Notes: a model not told the origin generated them from the letters alone. 64,000 nt of DNA from Candidatus Riflebacteria bacterium HGW-Riflebacteria-1 (GCA_002839445.1 PGYB01000010.1:62001-126000), one strand, 5' to 3'. Positions 1 through 9,230 are shown, numbered from the stretch's first letter. A program made the numbers and translations.

Positions 1-880
1 TGTACATCATCTCGTATTCCTTTCTCTGCTGAGACTCTGCATACTTTGCACTCAGCATCTTCGCAAATTTAACATTAAAACCGTGGCCGGTGCGATCGGC
101 TATTATGTGGCCGCGAACCGGCATTCCGATCAGCGAAAAATCACCGACCAGATCGAGTATCTTGTGAAGAATAAGTTCGTCTTCGTCACGCAAACCCTCG
201 GGGTTAACCACCTTGCCATCATTGTCGATGACCACTGCGTTTTCGAGACTGCCGCCGCGGGCAAGATTATGCTCTTTAAGCATGGCAAACTCGCGCTCAA
301 AACCAAAGGTTCGTGCGCGACAGATGCGTTTTTTGAACATTTCATGACTGACTTCGATATGAAGGTGTCGTGGCGCGACCAGATTGTCTGAGTATGCCAG
401 TTTGTAGGTCACCTCGAATTTGTCTGAAGGCAGATAAGTCATCGATTTATCTGCGTCTGACAGGGTCAGAATTTCTTTGACAAAACAGCAGGTCTGCTCT
501 GCATCTTGCTCAAGGCGGCCAGCCTGTTCGATCATTTCCACAAAATTACTGGCACTGCCATCGAGTGCTGGCGGCTCTTCGTTTGAAATCATGATAAGCA
601 GGTTATCGATACCACAGCCGCGCAAGGCCGACATCACGTGCTCAACCGTGTGAACAGATGCGCCATGTTCGCTGATAATAGTGCCACGGTTGGTCGCAAC
701 AACATTGCTAAGAATCGGGCGTACTCGGGGATTGCCGGCAAGATCGGTTCTTACGAAAACCAGGCCGGTGTTAACCGGGGCTGGCACAAACTCCATGCTG
801 ACCGGTTTACCGGTATGCAGACCAAGGCCTTCACATTTATAAGGCTTTGCCAGAGTATGTTGTCGGTGGGCTTCAGTCAT
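1..880 (-). CDS. lpxC: UDP-3-O-acyl-N-acetylglucosamine deacetylase LpxC (partial, runs off left edge)
   Basis: LpxC catalyses the first committed, zinc-dependent deacetylation of lipid A synthesis in the cytoplasm. Reading the minus strand from the ATG at 880 gives 293 open codons to the window edge. The zinc motif HTVEH is at residues 77-81, DGSASNF at 107-113, the second zinc site HKILD at 239-243 and the catalytic-histidine segment GHGFN at 265-269; all are typical of the family. LpxC alone is about 300 residues, so nearly all of it is present, but no stop is reached. Whether it ends just outside or is fused to FabZ, as in Bacteroidetes, cannot be seen. It starts 2 bases after the stop of the upstream gene, so it is probably translationally coupled in the bamA-skp-lpxD operon. 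Confidence 0.95.
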   Translation of the reverse strand, partial: MTEAHRQHTLAKPYKCEGLGLHTGKPVSMEFVPAPVNTGLVFVRTDLAGNPRVRPILSNVVATNRGTIISEHGASVHTVEHVMSALRGCGIDNLLIMISNEEPPALDGSASNFVEMIEQAGRLEQDAEQTCCFVKEILTLSDADKSMTYLPSDKFEVTYKLAYSDNLVAPRHLHIEVSHEMFKKRICRARTFGFEREFAMLKEHNLARGGSLENAVVIDNDGKVVNPEGLRDEDELILHKILDLVGDFSLIGMPVRGHIIADRTGHGFNVKFAKMLSAKYAESQQRKEYEMMY

Positions 881-882
881 GA

Positions 883-1509
883 TTAAAAGGATCTGAAATA
901 ATTGATGTTGTAGATTTCTTCTTTGGCATCACGCTGCCCGACTTCGAGGCTGACGCCAGGATATGGGCTGAGTTTGACACCGAATGTATTAACTTCATCG
1001 GATCGCTCAGCGCTGAGGGTTATCAGAGGCAACACCATCTTTTCGACACCATAAAAAGTTTTGCGATCGCTGGTTATCGGGTCTTTATAAATGCCGCCGT
1101 GTAGATGAGCTCCAAATGCTTCTATTGATTTGGAAGCGGCAAAATAGAATATCTTTGAACCAATTGCTTTAGTCAGATCAGAGGCGCCATAAACGATGCT
1201 GGGCAGCGCACCGCCTTCTTCAAGCAGTTTGATCTTGACGCTCATCGGGTTCTTGCCTTTAAAGTCGCCGCTCAAATGCCTTAACATCGAGAGTTCAACC
1301 AGATCGCCAAACATGGCCTGCGAGAGCATGAAGGCTGAATGACTGTTATCGTTGATGTAATTTGTTGCCGAGCGCGTATAACCGGTTGGCATCGAGAAAA
1401 CTGCCGTGCCCATGTAGCGCGTACGCTTTACGTTATCTTCAGCTGAAGCGGGGACGGCTATTGCAACGACCAGTGCCAATAACAGTCTGAGAATTCTGCC
1501 TAACGTCAT
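883..1509 (-). CDS. Secreted YjbH-like outer-membrane protein
   Basis: 208 residues with an N-terminal signal peptide (hydrophobic LLLALVVAIAVPASA, cleavage near residue 23). The rest is rich in short alternating beta strands. The stretch with LPSIVYGASD followed by FYFAASKSI about 15 residues later resembles the YjbH/YmcA family of outer-membrane lipoprotein/barrel proteins, but this is much shorter than the roughly 700-residue family members. The ATG overlaps the lpxD stop by 4 bases, and the stop sits 2 bases before lpxC, so it is locked into the lipid A/BAM operon. A role in envelope biogenesis follows from context only; no enzymatic residues are recognisable. Confidence 0.6.
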   Translation of the reverse strand: MTLGRILRLLLALVVAIAVPASAEDNVKRTRYMGTAVFSMPTGYTRSATNYINDNSHSAFMLSQAMFGDLVELSMLRHLSGDFKGKNPMSVKIKLLEEGGALPSIVYGASDLTKAIGSKIFYFAASKSIEAFGAHLHGGIYKDPITSDRKTFYGVEKMVLPLITLSAERSDEVNTFGVKLSPYPGVSLEVGQRDAKEEIYNINYFRSF

Positions 1510-2558
1510 GCTTTTTCATTCCCTTCAAGCAGCTTTTCGAGCTCGCGAACTTTTTTGATCAGATCGGGCAGTTTGCGAAGAGAAGCCATAATCTTGCGCT
1601 CTTCGCTGTGTGGCTTGAGCGGAAACCCTGACACAAAGCTGCCAGGAGCAACATCAGAGGTCACCACGCCACGGGCAGCAACGGTCGTGCCTTTGCCAAC
1701 TCTGACGTGGCCGGCAGTGCCAACCTGGCCGGCAAGTGTAACTTCATCTTCAAGAATGGTGCTGCCCGAAATACCAACCTGGGCAACAATCACGCAATTT
1801 TTGCCGATCTGCACATTATGAGCGATATGTACCATGTTGTCGATCTTGGTGCCGTTGCCTATAACCGTAGAGACAAGGGCTCCGCGGTCTATGGTGACAC
1901 AGGCGCCAATTTCGACATCGTCTTCGATCACCACATTACCTACCTGCGGCACCTTGAGCTGACGCCCCTGATGCTGCGTAAAGCCAAAACCATCGCTGCC
2001 GATAACCGCGTTAGCGTGAATAATGCAAGCGTTGCCAACAACGCAGTCAGCAAGAACGCGCACACCCGGGTGCAATAAAGTGCCTTTACCTATTCGGCAG
2101 TTTTTACCGACATAGGCCTGTGCGCAAACATTGGCGCCAGCACCGATTACCGCACCGGCTTCGACCACCGCGTAAGGCCCGATACTGGCCGAAGGGTCGA
2201 CTTCGGCATTTTCGCTGACAAACGCAGCAGGATGGATCGAATAATCCGGCTTCTCCAGCGGGAAAAAGAACTCAAGCGCCTTAATCAGGCCATAATAAGG
2301 GTTCTTAAACCGCAAAGAGGGCAAAGACAATTCTGGAGCGTCATCTGGCGCAATAACGGCCGCGGCCTTTGAGCTTTTGAGAAGCTCAAGATAAGCAGTA
2401 TAATTTTTAGCACCAGAAAGAAAGGTCAGTTGACCTGCCGCAGCATCATGCGCCGAAGCCACTCCGGTTAACAACACGGTGCCGTCACCCACCAGCCTGC
2501 CTTCGGTAAGGCCAGCCAGTTCCTGCAAGCTGATTGTACGGCTGTGGTTCTGTGTCAT
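1506..2558 (-). CDS. lpxD: UDP-3-O-(3-hydroxyacyl)glucosamine N-acyltransferase LpxD
   Basis: 350 residues, close to the usual 340. LpxD adds the second acyl chain to UDP-acylglucosamine in lipid A synthesis. The N-terminal uridine-binding domain is followed by a left-handed beta-helix of hexapeptide repeats (about residues 105-310). The catalytic histidine sits in VHIAHNV and the GSDGFGF loop is present. The frame stays open upstream to 2687, but that extension lies inside skp in another frame and has no LpxD character, so the ATG at 2558 is chosen. It follows the skp stop by 43 bases and overlaps the next gene by ATGA. Confidence 0.95.
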   Translation of the reverse strand: MTQNHSRTISLQELAGLTEGRLVGDGTVLLTGVASAHDAAAGQLTFLSGAKNYTAYLELLKSSKAAAVIAPDDAPELSLPSLRFKNPYYGLIKALEFFFPLEKPDYSIHPAAFVSENAEVDPSASIGPYAVVEAGAVIGAGANVCAQAYVGKNCRIGKGTLLHPGVRVLADCVVGNACIIHANAVIGSDGFGFTQHQGRQLKVPQVGNVVIEDDVEIGACVTIDRGALVSTVIGNGTKIDNMVHIAHNVQIGKNCVIVAQVGISGSTILEDEVTLAGQVGTAGHVRVGKGTTVAARGVVTSDVAPGSFVSGFPLKPHSEERKIMASLRKLPDLIKKVRELEKLLEGNEKA

Positions 2559-2601
2559 GGTTACAGCCCGTCCTGGTGACGCGGCCTGACCGCAGTCAGA
2601 G

Positions 2602-3165
2602 TCATTTTTTGTTGAGGCCCTGAAGAACTTCCTCGGTGATGTCTTTAACAGTTGCTTCTTCGCCATAATAAAAGAAACGCTTTTCAAAAACGGCCTTCAT
2701 TTTATGCTTGAGAGCGATCTGCTTGATAACCGCGTCAACTTTTTCGTCGAGGTTCTTTGAGAGGGCGCCCATTTCTTTTTCTTCCATTTCGTAGAGAGCC
2801 TTCTGTGACTCTTCAAAAAATTTCTGAAGCTCGCCCTGCTTAGAAGCAAGCTGCTGGCGCAAATCTTTCAGTTTTGCTTCAAGAGCCTGAGCTTCCTTTT
2901 CTTTCTTGGCGTCTCTGAGTTCCTGGATCTTCTTGGCAGTAGCCAGATAATCGTCGTCAAGCTTCTGCACTGCGGCTTTGCGGCTTTCAAGGTCTTTCTG
3001 AAGCTTTTCTTTCTGACCTTCGAGAACCTTTTTGGTCTTCTGGGTTTCATTATACTTGTTAAAAATCTGGCCGGCATCAACCACGCCAAATTCAAAAGCA
3101 AAAGCCATCATCGGGCTGACAACGAGACCGGCTGCGAGGCAAAGTTTTAAAAGCTGTTTTTTCAT
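2602..3165 (-). CDS. skp: Periplasmic chaperone OmpH/Skp family
   Basis: 187 residues with a signal peptide ending in MMAFA, then a short beta segment (FGVVDAGQIFNKY) and a long, charged coiled coil rich in K, E and Q (about residues 45-150). This is the Skp/OmpH layout: trimers with alpha-helical tentacles that hold unfolded outer-membrane proteins in the periplasm. Its place between bamA and lpxD matches the conserved order in many diderms, where Skp hands barrel proteins to BamA. Confidence 0.9.
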   Translation of the reverse strand: MKKQLLKLCLAAGLVVSPMMAFAFEFGVVDAGQIFNKYNETQKTKKVLEGQKEKLQKDLESRKAAVQKLDDDYLATAKKIQELRDAKKEKEAQALEAKLKDLRQQLASKQGELQKFFEESQKALYEMEEKEMGALSKNLDEKVDAVIKQIALKHKMKAVFEKRFFYYGEEATVKDITEEVLQGLNKK

Positions 3166-3216
3166 CGAAATTGAGTCTCCTTATTTTCTCTGCTCCGTTC
3201 TGGAGCTTTTATGTAA

Positions 3217-4932
3217 TTAGAACGATGAACCGAAATTGATATAGGTATTGCTGGTATCACGATCAGCTGCTATACCGTAATCAAGAGCCACAGGACCAAG
3301 CGGTGTCTGCAGACGAATGCCGAGGCCATAGCCACCCTTGAGGTCATAATCGAGCTTCTGGCGGTTGTAGTCTGTTCCCCAGGCGCTGCCGATATCGTAA
3401 AAGGCCACCAGGTCGAAGTTCTTGGCAAAGTTCTGGCGCAATTCAAAATTCGTATAAAACACTTTGGTACCAAGGAACTCGCGCTCTTCGTAGCCGCGCA
3501 CGGTGCTGCTGCCACCAACGGAGAACATATCATAGATGGGAACAAAGCCATCGCCGATTTGCGTTTGACCAGCAACACTCTGCACGGCCAACACAGTCTT
3601 GCGATTCTTGCTGATGGCCAGATAGCGGCGCAAAGCCAGCATGTATTTGGTATACTGGTTGGAACCCTTGAGAAAGCCACCGGTTGTTTCGGCCCAGAAT
3701 GTGTCATGCACACCCATGGTGGGTCTGAAACGATTATCTCTGGTATCTTTTGCCAGAATAGCAGCCAGAGTCTGAATGCGGCCGTTCATGATTCCTGCCG
3801 GCGCCGGAATAGTCTTATCAGTCGGAGTCAGCTTGATATCTTCATCGCGGAACTTGAAAGACAGATCAAGATCAGCGCTCAGACGGCGCCCCAAAGTGAT
3901 TGCACCACCGGTGCGCTTTTCATCATACTCGGTCAGCTCGTTGCCACCAGCGTAAAGGTTACGGGTGTATTCAGTGCTGTAAAGGTCCACACCAAAACTC
4001 TGCGGTTTGTTGTTAAGCCAGGGATCAAAATAGCCAAGTTCGTAGGTTTCGATGCCGCCGAATTCGGTTTTAAGATAGACGCGTTTGCCTTCGCCAGAAA
4101 AGTTGTTCTGAGAAAGGTTAACAAAGCCAACCAGGCCATTGAGCGAAGAATAACCGGCACCAACACCGGCGCGACCGGTTTTCTGTTCGACGACATGAAT
4201 TACCAGAACGACTTCCTCTGGGGTTTTTCCGGGAAGGTGGTCGCGGCGGACTTCTTCGAAGAAGCCAAGATTATAGAGGCGCTGCAGGTCGCGAACAATC
4301 TTTTTGTTGTCATAGATTTCGCCGGGCTTAACCGTCAATTCGCGGCGCACAACTTTTTCTTTGGTTTTTCTGAGGCCTTCGATTTTGATCTCAGAAAGAA
4401 CACCTTCGATGATTTCGATATTGATCTTGCGGCCCTGATCCTGGACGTAGGCGTCAGAAACCTTTGAGAACAAAAAACCTTCGCGGCCCAGGGTCTCATT
4501 AACGTTCTGAATATCCTGGGTAAGAAGTTTGCTGTTGAATACAGAGCCAATCTTGCTCTCCATGGCTGCCAGCAGGGTCTTTTCGGGAACTCTGGTAACA
4601 CCCTTGATTTCGATTTCGCCAACGATGGCATTTTCTTCAACTTTAAAGACTATTTCGCGACCGGCAGCAGCCGAACGAATCTCGGCGCCGACATACGAAA
4701 AATAGCCCATTTCGCCGATGCGGGCGATGTCTTCCTGAACCTTTGCTGGCTCAAGCTTGTCACCGGGCTTGATTGAGAGGTTGAGCAGAACGATCTTCTC
4801 TTCAATAAGGCGGTTTCCTTCAACCTTGATTCCGGTTACAATATTGCTCTCGTAAGCCCCTGCCGTGAGGCTCACAAAAACGAGAAAACAAAGAAATACA
4901 AAGCGTATCGGGTTGAAGGTGGATCTGTTCAT
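3217..4932 (-). CDS. bamA: Outer membrane assembly factor BamA (three POTRA repeats)
   Basis: 571 residues from the ATG at 4932, which follows AAGGAG at good spacing; an upstream extension to 5025 has no signal-peptide logic. A signal peptide ends near TAGAYES. About three POTRA repeats follow, opening with IVTGIKVEGN, VGEIEIKGVT and LSEIKIEGLR, against five in E. coli. The C-terminal half is the 16-stranded barrel with the loop-6 motif VRGYEER (usual VRGF) and a terminal phenylalanine beta-signal (NFGSSF). BamA is the insertase for outer-membrane barrels. It is the first gene of the envelope operon and has a strong promoter with a palindrome over the -10 box. The lower POTRA count is common outside Proteobacteria. 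Confidence 0.95.
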   Translation of the reverse strand: MNRSTFNPIRFVFLCFLVFVSLTAGAYESNIVTGIKVEGNRLIEEKIVLLNLSIKPGDKLEPAKVQEDIARIGEMGYFSYVGAEIRSAAAGREIVFKVEENAIVGEIEIKGVTRVPEKTLLAAMESKIGSVFNSKLLTQDIQNVNETLGREGFLFSKVSDAYVQDQGRKINIEIIEGVLSEIKIEGLRKTKEKVVRRELTVKPGEIYDNKKIVRDLQRLYNLGFFEEVRRDHLPGKTPEEVVLVIHVVEQKTGRAGVGAGYSSLNGLVGFVNLSQNNFSGEGKRVYLKTEFGGIETYELGYFDPWLNNKPQSFGVDLYSTEYTRNLYAGGNELTEYDEKRTGGAITLGRRLSADLDLSFKFRDEDIKLTPTDKTIPAPAGIMNGRIQTLAAILAKDTRDNRFRPTMGVHDTFWAETTGGFLKGSNQYTKYMLALRRYLAISKNRKTVLAVQSVAGQTQIGDGFVPIYDMFSVGGSSTVRGYEEREFLGTKVFYTNFELRQNFAKNFDLVAFYDIGSAWGTDYNRQKLDYDLKGGYGLGIRLQTPLGPVALDYGIAADRDTSNTYINFGSSF

Positions 4933-4957
4933 AGGCTCCTTCTTGGAATTATCTATA

Positions 4958-4998
4958 CAAAGTATCGGCATAATACTTTGTTGCCTTGAGCTTGTCAA
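4958..4998 (-). promoter_or_regulatory. Promoter of bamA operon with overlapping palindrome
   Basis: On the minus strand a -35 TTGACA (4993-4998) is separated by exactly 17 bases from a -10 TATTAT (4970-4975). A perfect 8-base inverted repeat, CAAAGTAT and ATACTTTG with a 7-base loop (4958-4980), covers the -10 and the expected start site. That is where a repressor operator would lie, or it could form a 5' leader hairpin. Confidence 0.65.
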
Positions 4999-5067
4999 GA
5001 AATCAGCATCAAATCGGCATAACAAAATAGCAGGGCAGTTTTTTTTTGCTTTTTACCGGTAAGTTAC

Positions 5068-5096
5068 TTGAATTCGTTTTGTCGTGCGGTTATTCT
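5068..5096 (+). promoter_or_regulatory. Probable promoter of the DnaB-like gene
   Basis: TTGAAT (5068-5073), a 17-base spacer and TATTCT (5091-5096), about 34 bases before the GTG at 5130. It is divergent from the bamA promoter. The -10 is weaker than consensus. Confidence 0.4.
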
Positions 5097-5129
5097 GTAT
5101 ACTTGAACATATGCAACCGGAGGCATTGA

Positions 5130-7388
5130 GTGGCAAACTGTAACATCTGCAACAAAGTAATCGAAGAAGGCTACATCTGCGCTGACTGCGCAAGAATTCA
5201 GCGACAACAGAGCGGGCAGCCAGCCGCAACCAAAACAGCAGCGCCACCTCAGCAGCCTCCTCGTCCGGGCGCGGGCGGGTTTTCACTCAACGGTCTGCGC
5301 GGCGGATCTGCCGCCCCATCGCAACCCCTGCCCCGACCGGCTGGCACTACAGGCTCCCCGACGCCGGGCTCGCCATTGCCACCGCCAAAACCATTCGCCG
5401 CACCCGCCAGAGTATCACCACAGCCTGCAGCACCAGCAGCTCAGCCACCTAAGCCTGAAAGCTTTTCGTTATCGGGAATTGGCAAAGCTCCTGACAGCAA
5501 AGATGAAGACCAGGATCTGTCTGAGCCCCTGGACTTCGGGCAGCTCGACTTTTCCGACATCGATAAAACAACAGACAAAGAGCAGACAGTTGATGATGTG
5601 CCGGCAGAAATTGCGCAGCCGACTATTCCGCCGCAACCACAGGCCGCCAGACCCGCACAACCTGTTGTTCCGCCGGTTGTCAGAGCCGAACCAGCCGCAG
5701 CAGCAAAACATAGTTACCGCCCGGTACTGATGGTCGATAAACAGGCAGCAGTCAGTTCAGAGGCATCCGAAGAGCAGGAGCTGCTAAAAAAGCAGGTTTT
5801 CAACTCGGAAATAACCGGGTATGGCGATGAAGAGCTTGAAATAGCGGTTCTTTCCGGCATCATGAAAGACTCATTCATTCTTGACACCCTAAAAGGCAAG
5901 GGACTGATGTCAGGCCTTTTTTCTACTCGCTTCACTCGGGCTATTTATCAGAGCATTCTTTCGCTGCGCGAAGAAAACGCCGAACTCAGCAGCCTTGACC
6001 GCATTGTATTAAAAAACAAACTCCGCCAGCTCAACCTTTGGGACAACTCAGTCCAGTCCCAGATAGAAAAAATTGTTGCTGAGCCGCCGCCAGACCTTGA
6101 CCGTGCGCTGCATTTTCTCGAACTGATGAAGGAGCAGGCGCTCAAACGCAAGCTCAAAGAAGTTTCACACAACATTTCTGACTACATCGAAAAGCCCGCA
6201 GACAAAGCAGGCGAAAACATCGAAACCTTTACCAACAGGGTTATTCAGGATGTGCGCAACATTCAGAAAGCGCGAACGACCAAGCGCATCAATCTGGTCA
6301 AGGAAGAGATGCGCGACATCATCGGTGACATCGAGAACCGCGAAAAGGTGGGTGAAATCGATATTATCGGCTATTCTTTCGAGCCCATGCACTACCTGAA
6401 TCTGGCAGTTTCGGGCTTTCGCAAGGGCTTTATGTATGCCATCGCCGGCGCACCAAGACGCGGCAAAACAACTTTCACCCTTGAACTCGCCACCAGAGTA
6501 GCAACCCTCAACAAGATACCGGTGCTGTTTTTCACCTATGAACAGACCAAGAAAAACCTGACCTACCGCCTGCTCGCCAAAGAGAGTCGACTCAACCCCG
6601 ACACTTTGCAGCGCAAAAAGATTCGCTCAGACATGATTTCAGACGCCAAATTCATGGGCGGCTGGAAAAAAATGCAGGAATACATGGATTATTTCTACAT
6701 TGTCGAAGCGACCAAAGAAGACACCGTCGACCGCATCAGATCTTATGCCTACAACGCCATGCAGGATTTCAACACACAAGACATCATGATCTTCGTCGAC
6801 TATATTCAAAAAATGCCGCTTTCGCGCAATTATATGGATGAAAAATTCAAGGTTGAAGAAATTTCGACCGAGCTCAAAGGCTTGTGCATCGAGCTTAACA
6901 ACCCGATAATGACGATCAGTTCACTGTCGAAAGAAGGTTGTATGATCGACGCAACTCCTGACTCCGAGCGTCCTACCATGTATCACTGCAAAGGCAGCGG
7001 CGATCTTGAGTATGATCTTGACTGCGCCATGATCCAGGCCAAAGACTGGGGCGATACCAAAGAACTCTATCAACAGCTGCAGCACAAGGCAGAAGAACTT
7101 GGCAAAGACACGACGCGCATTCCCAAGGTCGACGTCGTCAACCTTTACCTCGATAAAAACCGCGATGCGCCTGAAGGTATCTTTTCAACTATTCAATACT
7201 TGTTTTTCATTGAAGACAACAAGTTCATCGAACTCGGACCCAAGTTTGACGACGACCGCTTCAGGTTCAGCAAGATCGAAGAACTCGTCGACAAGCTCAT
7301 CGAGCAGAATTTCATCATATTCTTTGACAAACCACAAGACAACGCCTATAACAAAGGCCGCGTATCAATCAAGCTCAAAAACTTCTAA
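5130..7388 (+). CDS. Zinc-ribbon protein with DnaB/RecA-like ATPase domain
   Basis: 752 residues, starting at GTG 5130 eight bases after CGGAGG. The N-terminus holds a small zinc-ribbon-like knuckle with cysteines 4, 7, 17 and 20. A long proline/alanine-rich linker (about 25-205) follows, then a helical region resembling the DnaB N-terminal domain (about 225-350), then a RecA-like core. That core has Walker A GAPRRGKTT near residue 440 and Walker B MIFVDYIQ near 553. A later segment, KGSGDLEYDLD, matches the family's conserved region where DnaB has its arginine-finger loop. The overall fold points to an NTP-driven hexameric helicase or a DnaB-derived ATPase. The knuckle and linker are not part of ordinary replicative DnaB. 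It may replace dnaB or act elsewhere; the downstream lipoprotein does not clarify this. Confidence 0.65.
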   Translation: MANCNICNKVIEEGYICADCARIQRQQSGQPAATKTAAPPQQPPRPGAGGFSLNGLRGGSAAPSQPLPRPAGTTGSPTPGSPLPPPKPFAAPARVSPQPAAPAAQPPKPESFSLSGIGKAPDSKDEDQDLSEPLDFGQLDFSDIDKTTDKEQTVDDVPAEIAQPTIPPQPQAARPAQPVVPPVVRAEPAAAAKHSYRPVLMVDKQAAVSSEASEEQELLKKQVFNSEITGYGDEELEIAVLSGIMKDSFILDTLKGKGLMSGLFSTRFTRAIYQSILSLREENAELSSLDRIVLKNKLRQLNLWDNSVQSQIEKIVAEPPPDLDRALHFLELMKEQALKRKLKEVSHNISDYIEKPADKAGENIETFTNRVIQDVRNIQKARTTKRINLVKEEMRDIIGDIENREKVGEIDIIGYSFEPMHYLNLAVSGFRKGFMYAIAGAPRRGKTTFTLELATRVATLNKIPVLFFTYEQTKKNLTYRLLAKESRLNPDTLQRKKIRSDMISDAKFMGGWKKMQEYMDYFYIVEATKEDTVDRIRSYAYNAMQDFNTQDIMIFVDYIQKMPLSRNYMDEKFKVEEISTELKGLCIELNNPIMTISSLSKEGCMIDATPDSERPTMYHCKGSGDLEYDLDCAMIQAKDWGDTKELYQQLQHKAEELGKDTTRIPKVDVVNLYLDKNRDAPEGIFSTIQYLFFIEDNKFIELGPKFDDDRFRFSKIEELVDKLIEQNFIIFFDKPQDNAYNKGRVSIKLKNF

Positions 7389-7400
7389 ATGAGGGAAATA

Positions 7401-9173
7401 ATGGCATCTATATCTCCAGCCAGAAAGCTGCTGGCTGCCCTATTTTGTCTCGGCGTCGTCGCCTGGATTTCAACCGTACTCTCGGGCTGCTCGGCCGGCC
7501 AGAAAGGCCTGCTGACGATTACCCCGGAGCAGTATTTCTACTCGGCAAAAGAAAGCCTCGAAACCATAGATGAGCGCAATTACGAAATTCGTGACCTCGA
7601 CGAAATCATCAGAATCCTCGAAAACGCCGAAAAAGATGCCAAAAAGTCAGATATTATCGACAAATCAAGAATGTATCTGGTGCTGGCCAACACGCTCAAA
7701 GCCCGCAAAATTTACCAGACCGCGCTGATGAAGGGCGAGTATGTCGCCAACCGCGCCGAACCATTTTTTGTGGTCAATACCAAAGAAGTTAAAGAAACCC
7801 TGCGAATTGCCAACAAATGGCTGCGTTCATGTAACGCCCAGTTCAAGACAAACCTTTTACAGGCGGATCTAAATTTCGTTCGTGGTCTCTACTACACGCA
7901 AAAAATGCTCACCCAGCACAGTCGCGAAAGAAAAGAGAGTCTTGAAACAGCGGTCAAGGCATTTAGAAGATGTCTCGGCCAGGCTCCCGAATTCAAAGCT
8001 GACTTTCGCCTGTTCGGGCGCGACCAGACAGCACGCGAAGTGAGAATGCGCCTGATCGAGTCACTGGCACTCGGCGGCCAGCAGGCCGATGCCTATGGTC
8101 TGCTGACTGAATACAGCTTTTCGGCAATACAACCGGCGCCGGGCACCGCCGACATTCAGGATGCCCCATGGAACCACATGCGCGGCCTGACACTGGCCAT
8201 GATGGGTCGCTACGAAGAAGCCGTCGAAGTGCTGGAAAAATTCAAAATCATCGTGCCGCAGGACTACCCGCAGGTTGACGAAGCTCTATGGCTGCTCGAA
8301 GGAGTTTTTGACCGCCTTGCCGATGTTCACAACGAAGACCGCTACAAGATGGAAGCGCGCATTGTTGCCGCGATGCTCAAAAAGCTCAAGGGGCCATTTT
8401 CCAAAGAGCAATACTCGACATCTGCACATCTTTATCCACGCATAATGCCTGGCGACAACTCATTCTATGAGGCTACCACAAAATTTTATCAGGGACGGTT
8501 CGCCGAAGCAATCGAGCTGCTCGACAGCCTGAACAATCGCGGTCTGATGTCGAGCAGTAACCGTATGTCGTCACGGATCATGCTGGTCGAGGCAAGACTC
8601 TACGCCGGACAGGTGATAACAGACGATCTGCTCGAAGAAATGTTGGGATTGTCTGAAAATGACTCTCTGACACCCCTTCAATCAGAGCGAATAGCCTACC
8701 TTCTGGCACGCTACGTCATGGACGCCGATGAAAAGTTCTCGAGCCGGCGCATCGACCACGAGGGGCAAAGCTTCATCAAAAGCATTACCGGCAAGCCGTG
8801 GGCAATTGAAATCACGCACCGACGCGGCGTAGTTAAGCGCGCCAAAGAGCCTGTCAGATCTCGCGACCTGAAAAAACAGGAAGAAGAAGAGGGAGTCAAG
8901 CGAGAACCAGGCAGCATTGCAGCCGAAATATACGCCAACAAGCACGAAGACTGGGTTGTCAGCGCCAACATGTATCTGATTACTCTGCCCGAAATGCATC
9001 TTCTCGGCACCGGCCGTATTGTCGGGCGCGAAAGCGAAGATGAAGGCGGCTGGGTATTCAAAGACGATCAGATCGACGGCATGCGCCGCAGCAAGCATTA
9101 TCTGGCAATATTTGAGTATGACAACAGCGACAGCGAAAAATCGCTGCAGGGCCTCCTGTTCAAACCACGCTGA
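7401..9173 (+). CDS. TPR-type lipoprotein
   Basis: About 590 residues. An ATG at 7389 abuts the previous stop, but the ATG at 7401 has GAGGGA upstream and gives a clean lipoprotein signal with lipobox LSGC, so 7401 is preferred. The mature protein is almost entirely helical with TPR-like pairs (for example the MGRYEEAVEVLEKF segment and the FYQGRFAEAIELLDSL segment), then a charged basic linker rich in K and E near residues 475-500 and a short C-terminal beta domain. It probably sits on the inner or outer membrane facing the periplasm as a scaffold. It is probably cotranscribed with the DnaB-like gene, which is an odd pairing of cytoplasmic ATPase and envelope protein. Confidence 0.7.
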   Translation: MASISPARKLLAALFCLGVVAWISTVLSGCSAGQKGLLTITPEQYFYSAKESLETIDERNYEIRDLDEIIRILENAEKDAKKSDIIDKSRMYLVLANTLKARKIYQTALMKGEYVANRAEPFFVVNTKEVKETLRIANKWLRSCNAQFKTNLLQADLNFVRGLYYTQKMLTQHSRERKESLETAVKAFRRCLGQAPEFKADFRLFGRDQTAREVRMRLIESLALGGQQADAYGLLTEYSFSAIQPAPGTADIQDAPWNHMRGLTLAMMGRYEEAVEVLEKFKIIVPQDYPQVDEALWLLEGVFDRLADVHNEDRYKMEARIVAAMLKKLKGPFSKEQYSTSAHLYPRIMPGDNSFYEATTKFYQGRFAEAIELLDSLNNRGLMSSSNRMSSRIMLVEARLYAGQVITDDLLEEMLGLSENDSLTPLQSERIAYLLARYVMDADEKFSSRRIDHEGQSFIKSITGKPWAIEITHRRGVVKRAKEPVRSRDLKKQEEEEGVKREPGSIAAEIYANKHEDWVVSANMYLITLPEMHLLGTGRIVGRESEDEGGWVFKDDQIDGMRRSKHYLAIFEYDNSDSEKSLQGLLFKPR

Positions 9174-9201
9174 CCGTGATGTATTTTTTTGCTCCGGTAC
9201 A

Positions 9202-9230
9202 TTGCGGGACGAGATTGTTTTCCTTATACT
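9202..9230 (+). promoter_or_regulatory. Promoter of the glycine-zipper gene
   Basis: TTGCGG (9202-9207), 17-base spacer, TATACT (9225-9230), 34 bases before the ATG at 9265, which also has GGGAGG as ribosome binding site. Confidence 0.55.

Noticed and set aside
2559..2687. Longer N-terminus for lpxD
   Set aside because: This part lies inside skp in another frame and has no LpxD-like sequence; the ATG at 2558 fits family length.
4933..5025. Longer N-terminus for bamA
   Set aside because: It would place residues before the signal peptide and include the promoter; the ATG at 4932 has AAGGAG.
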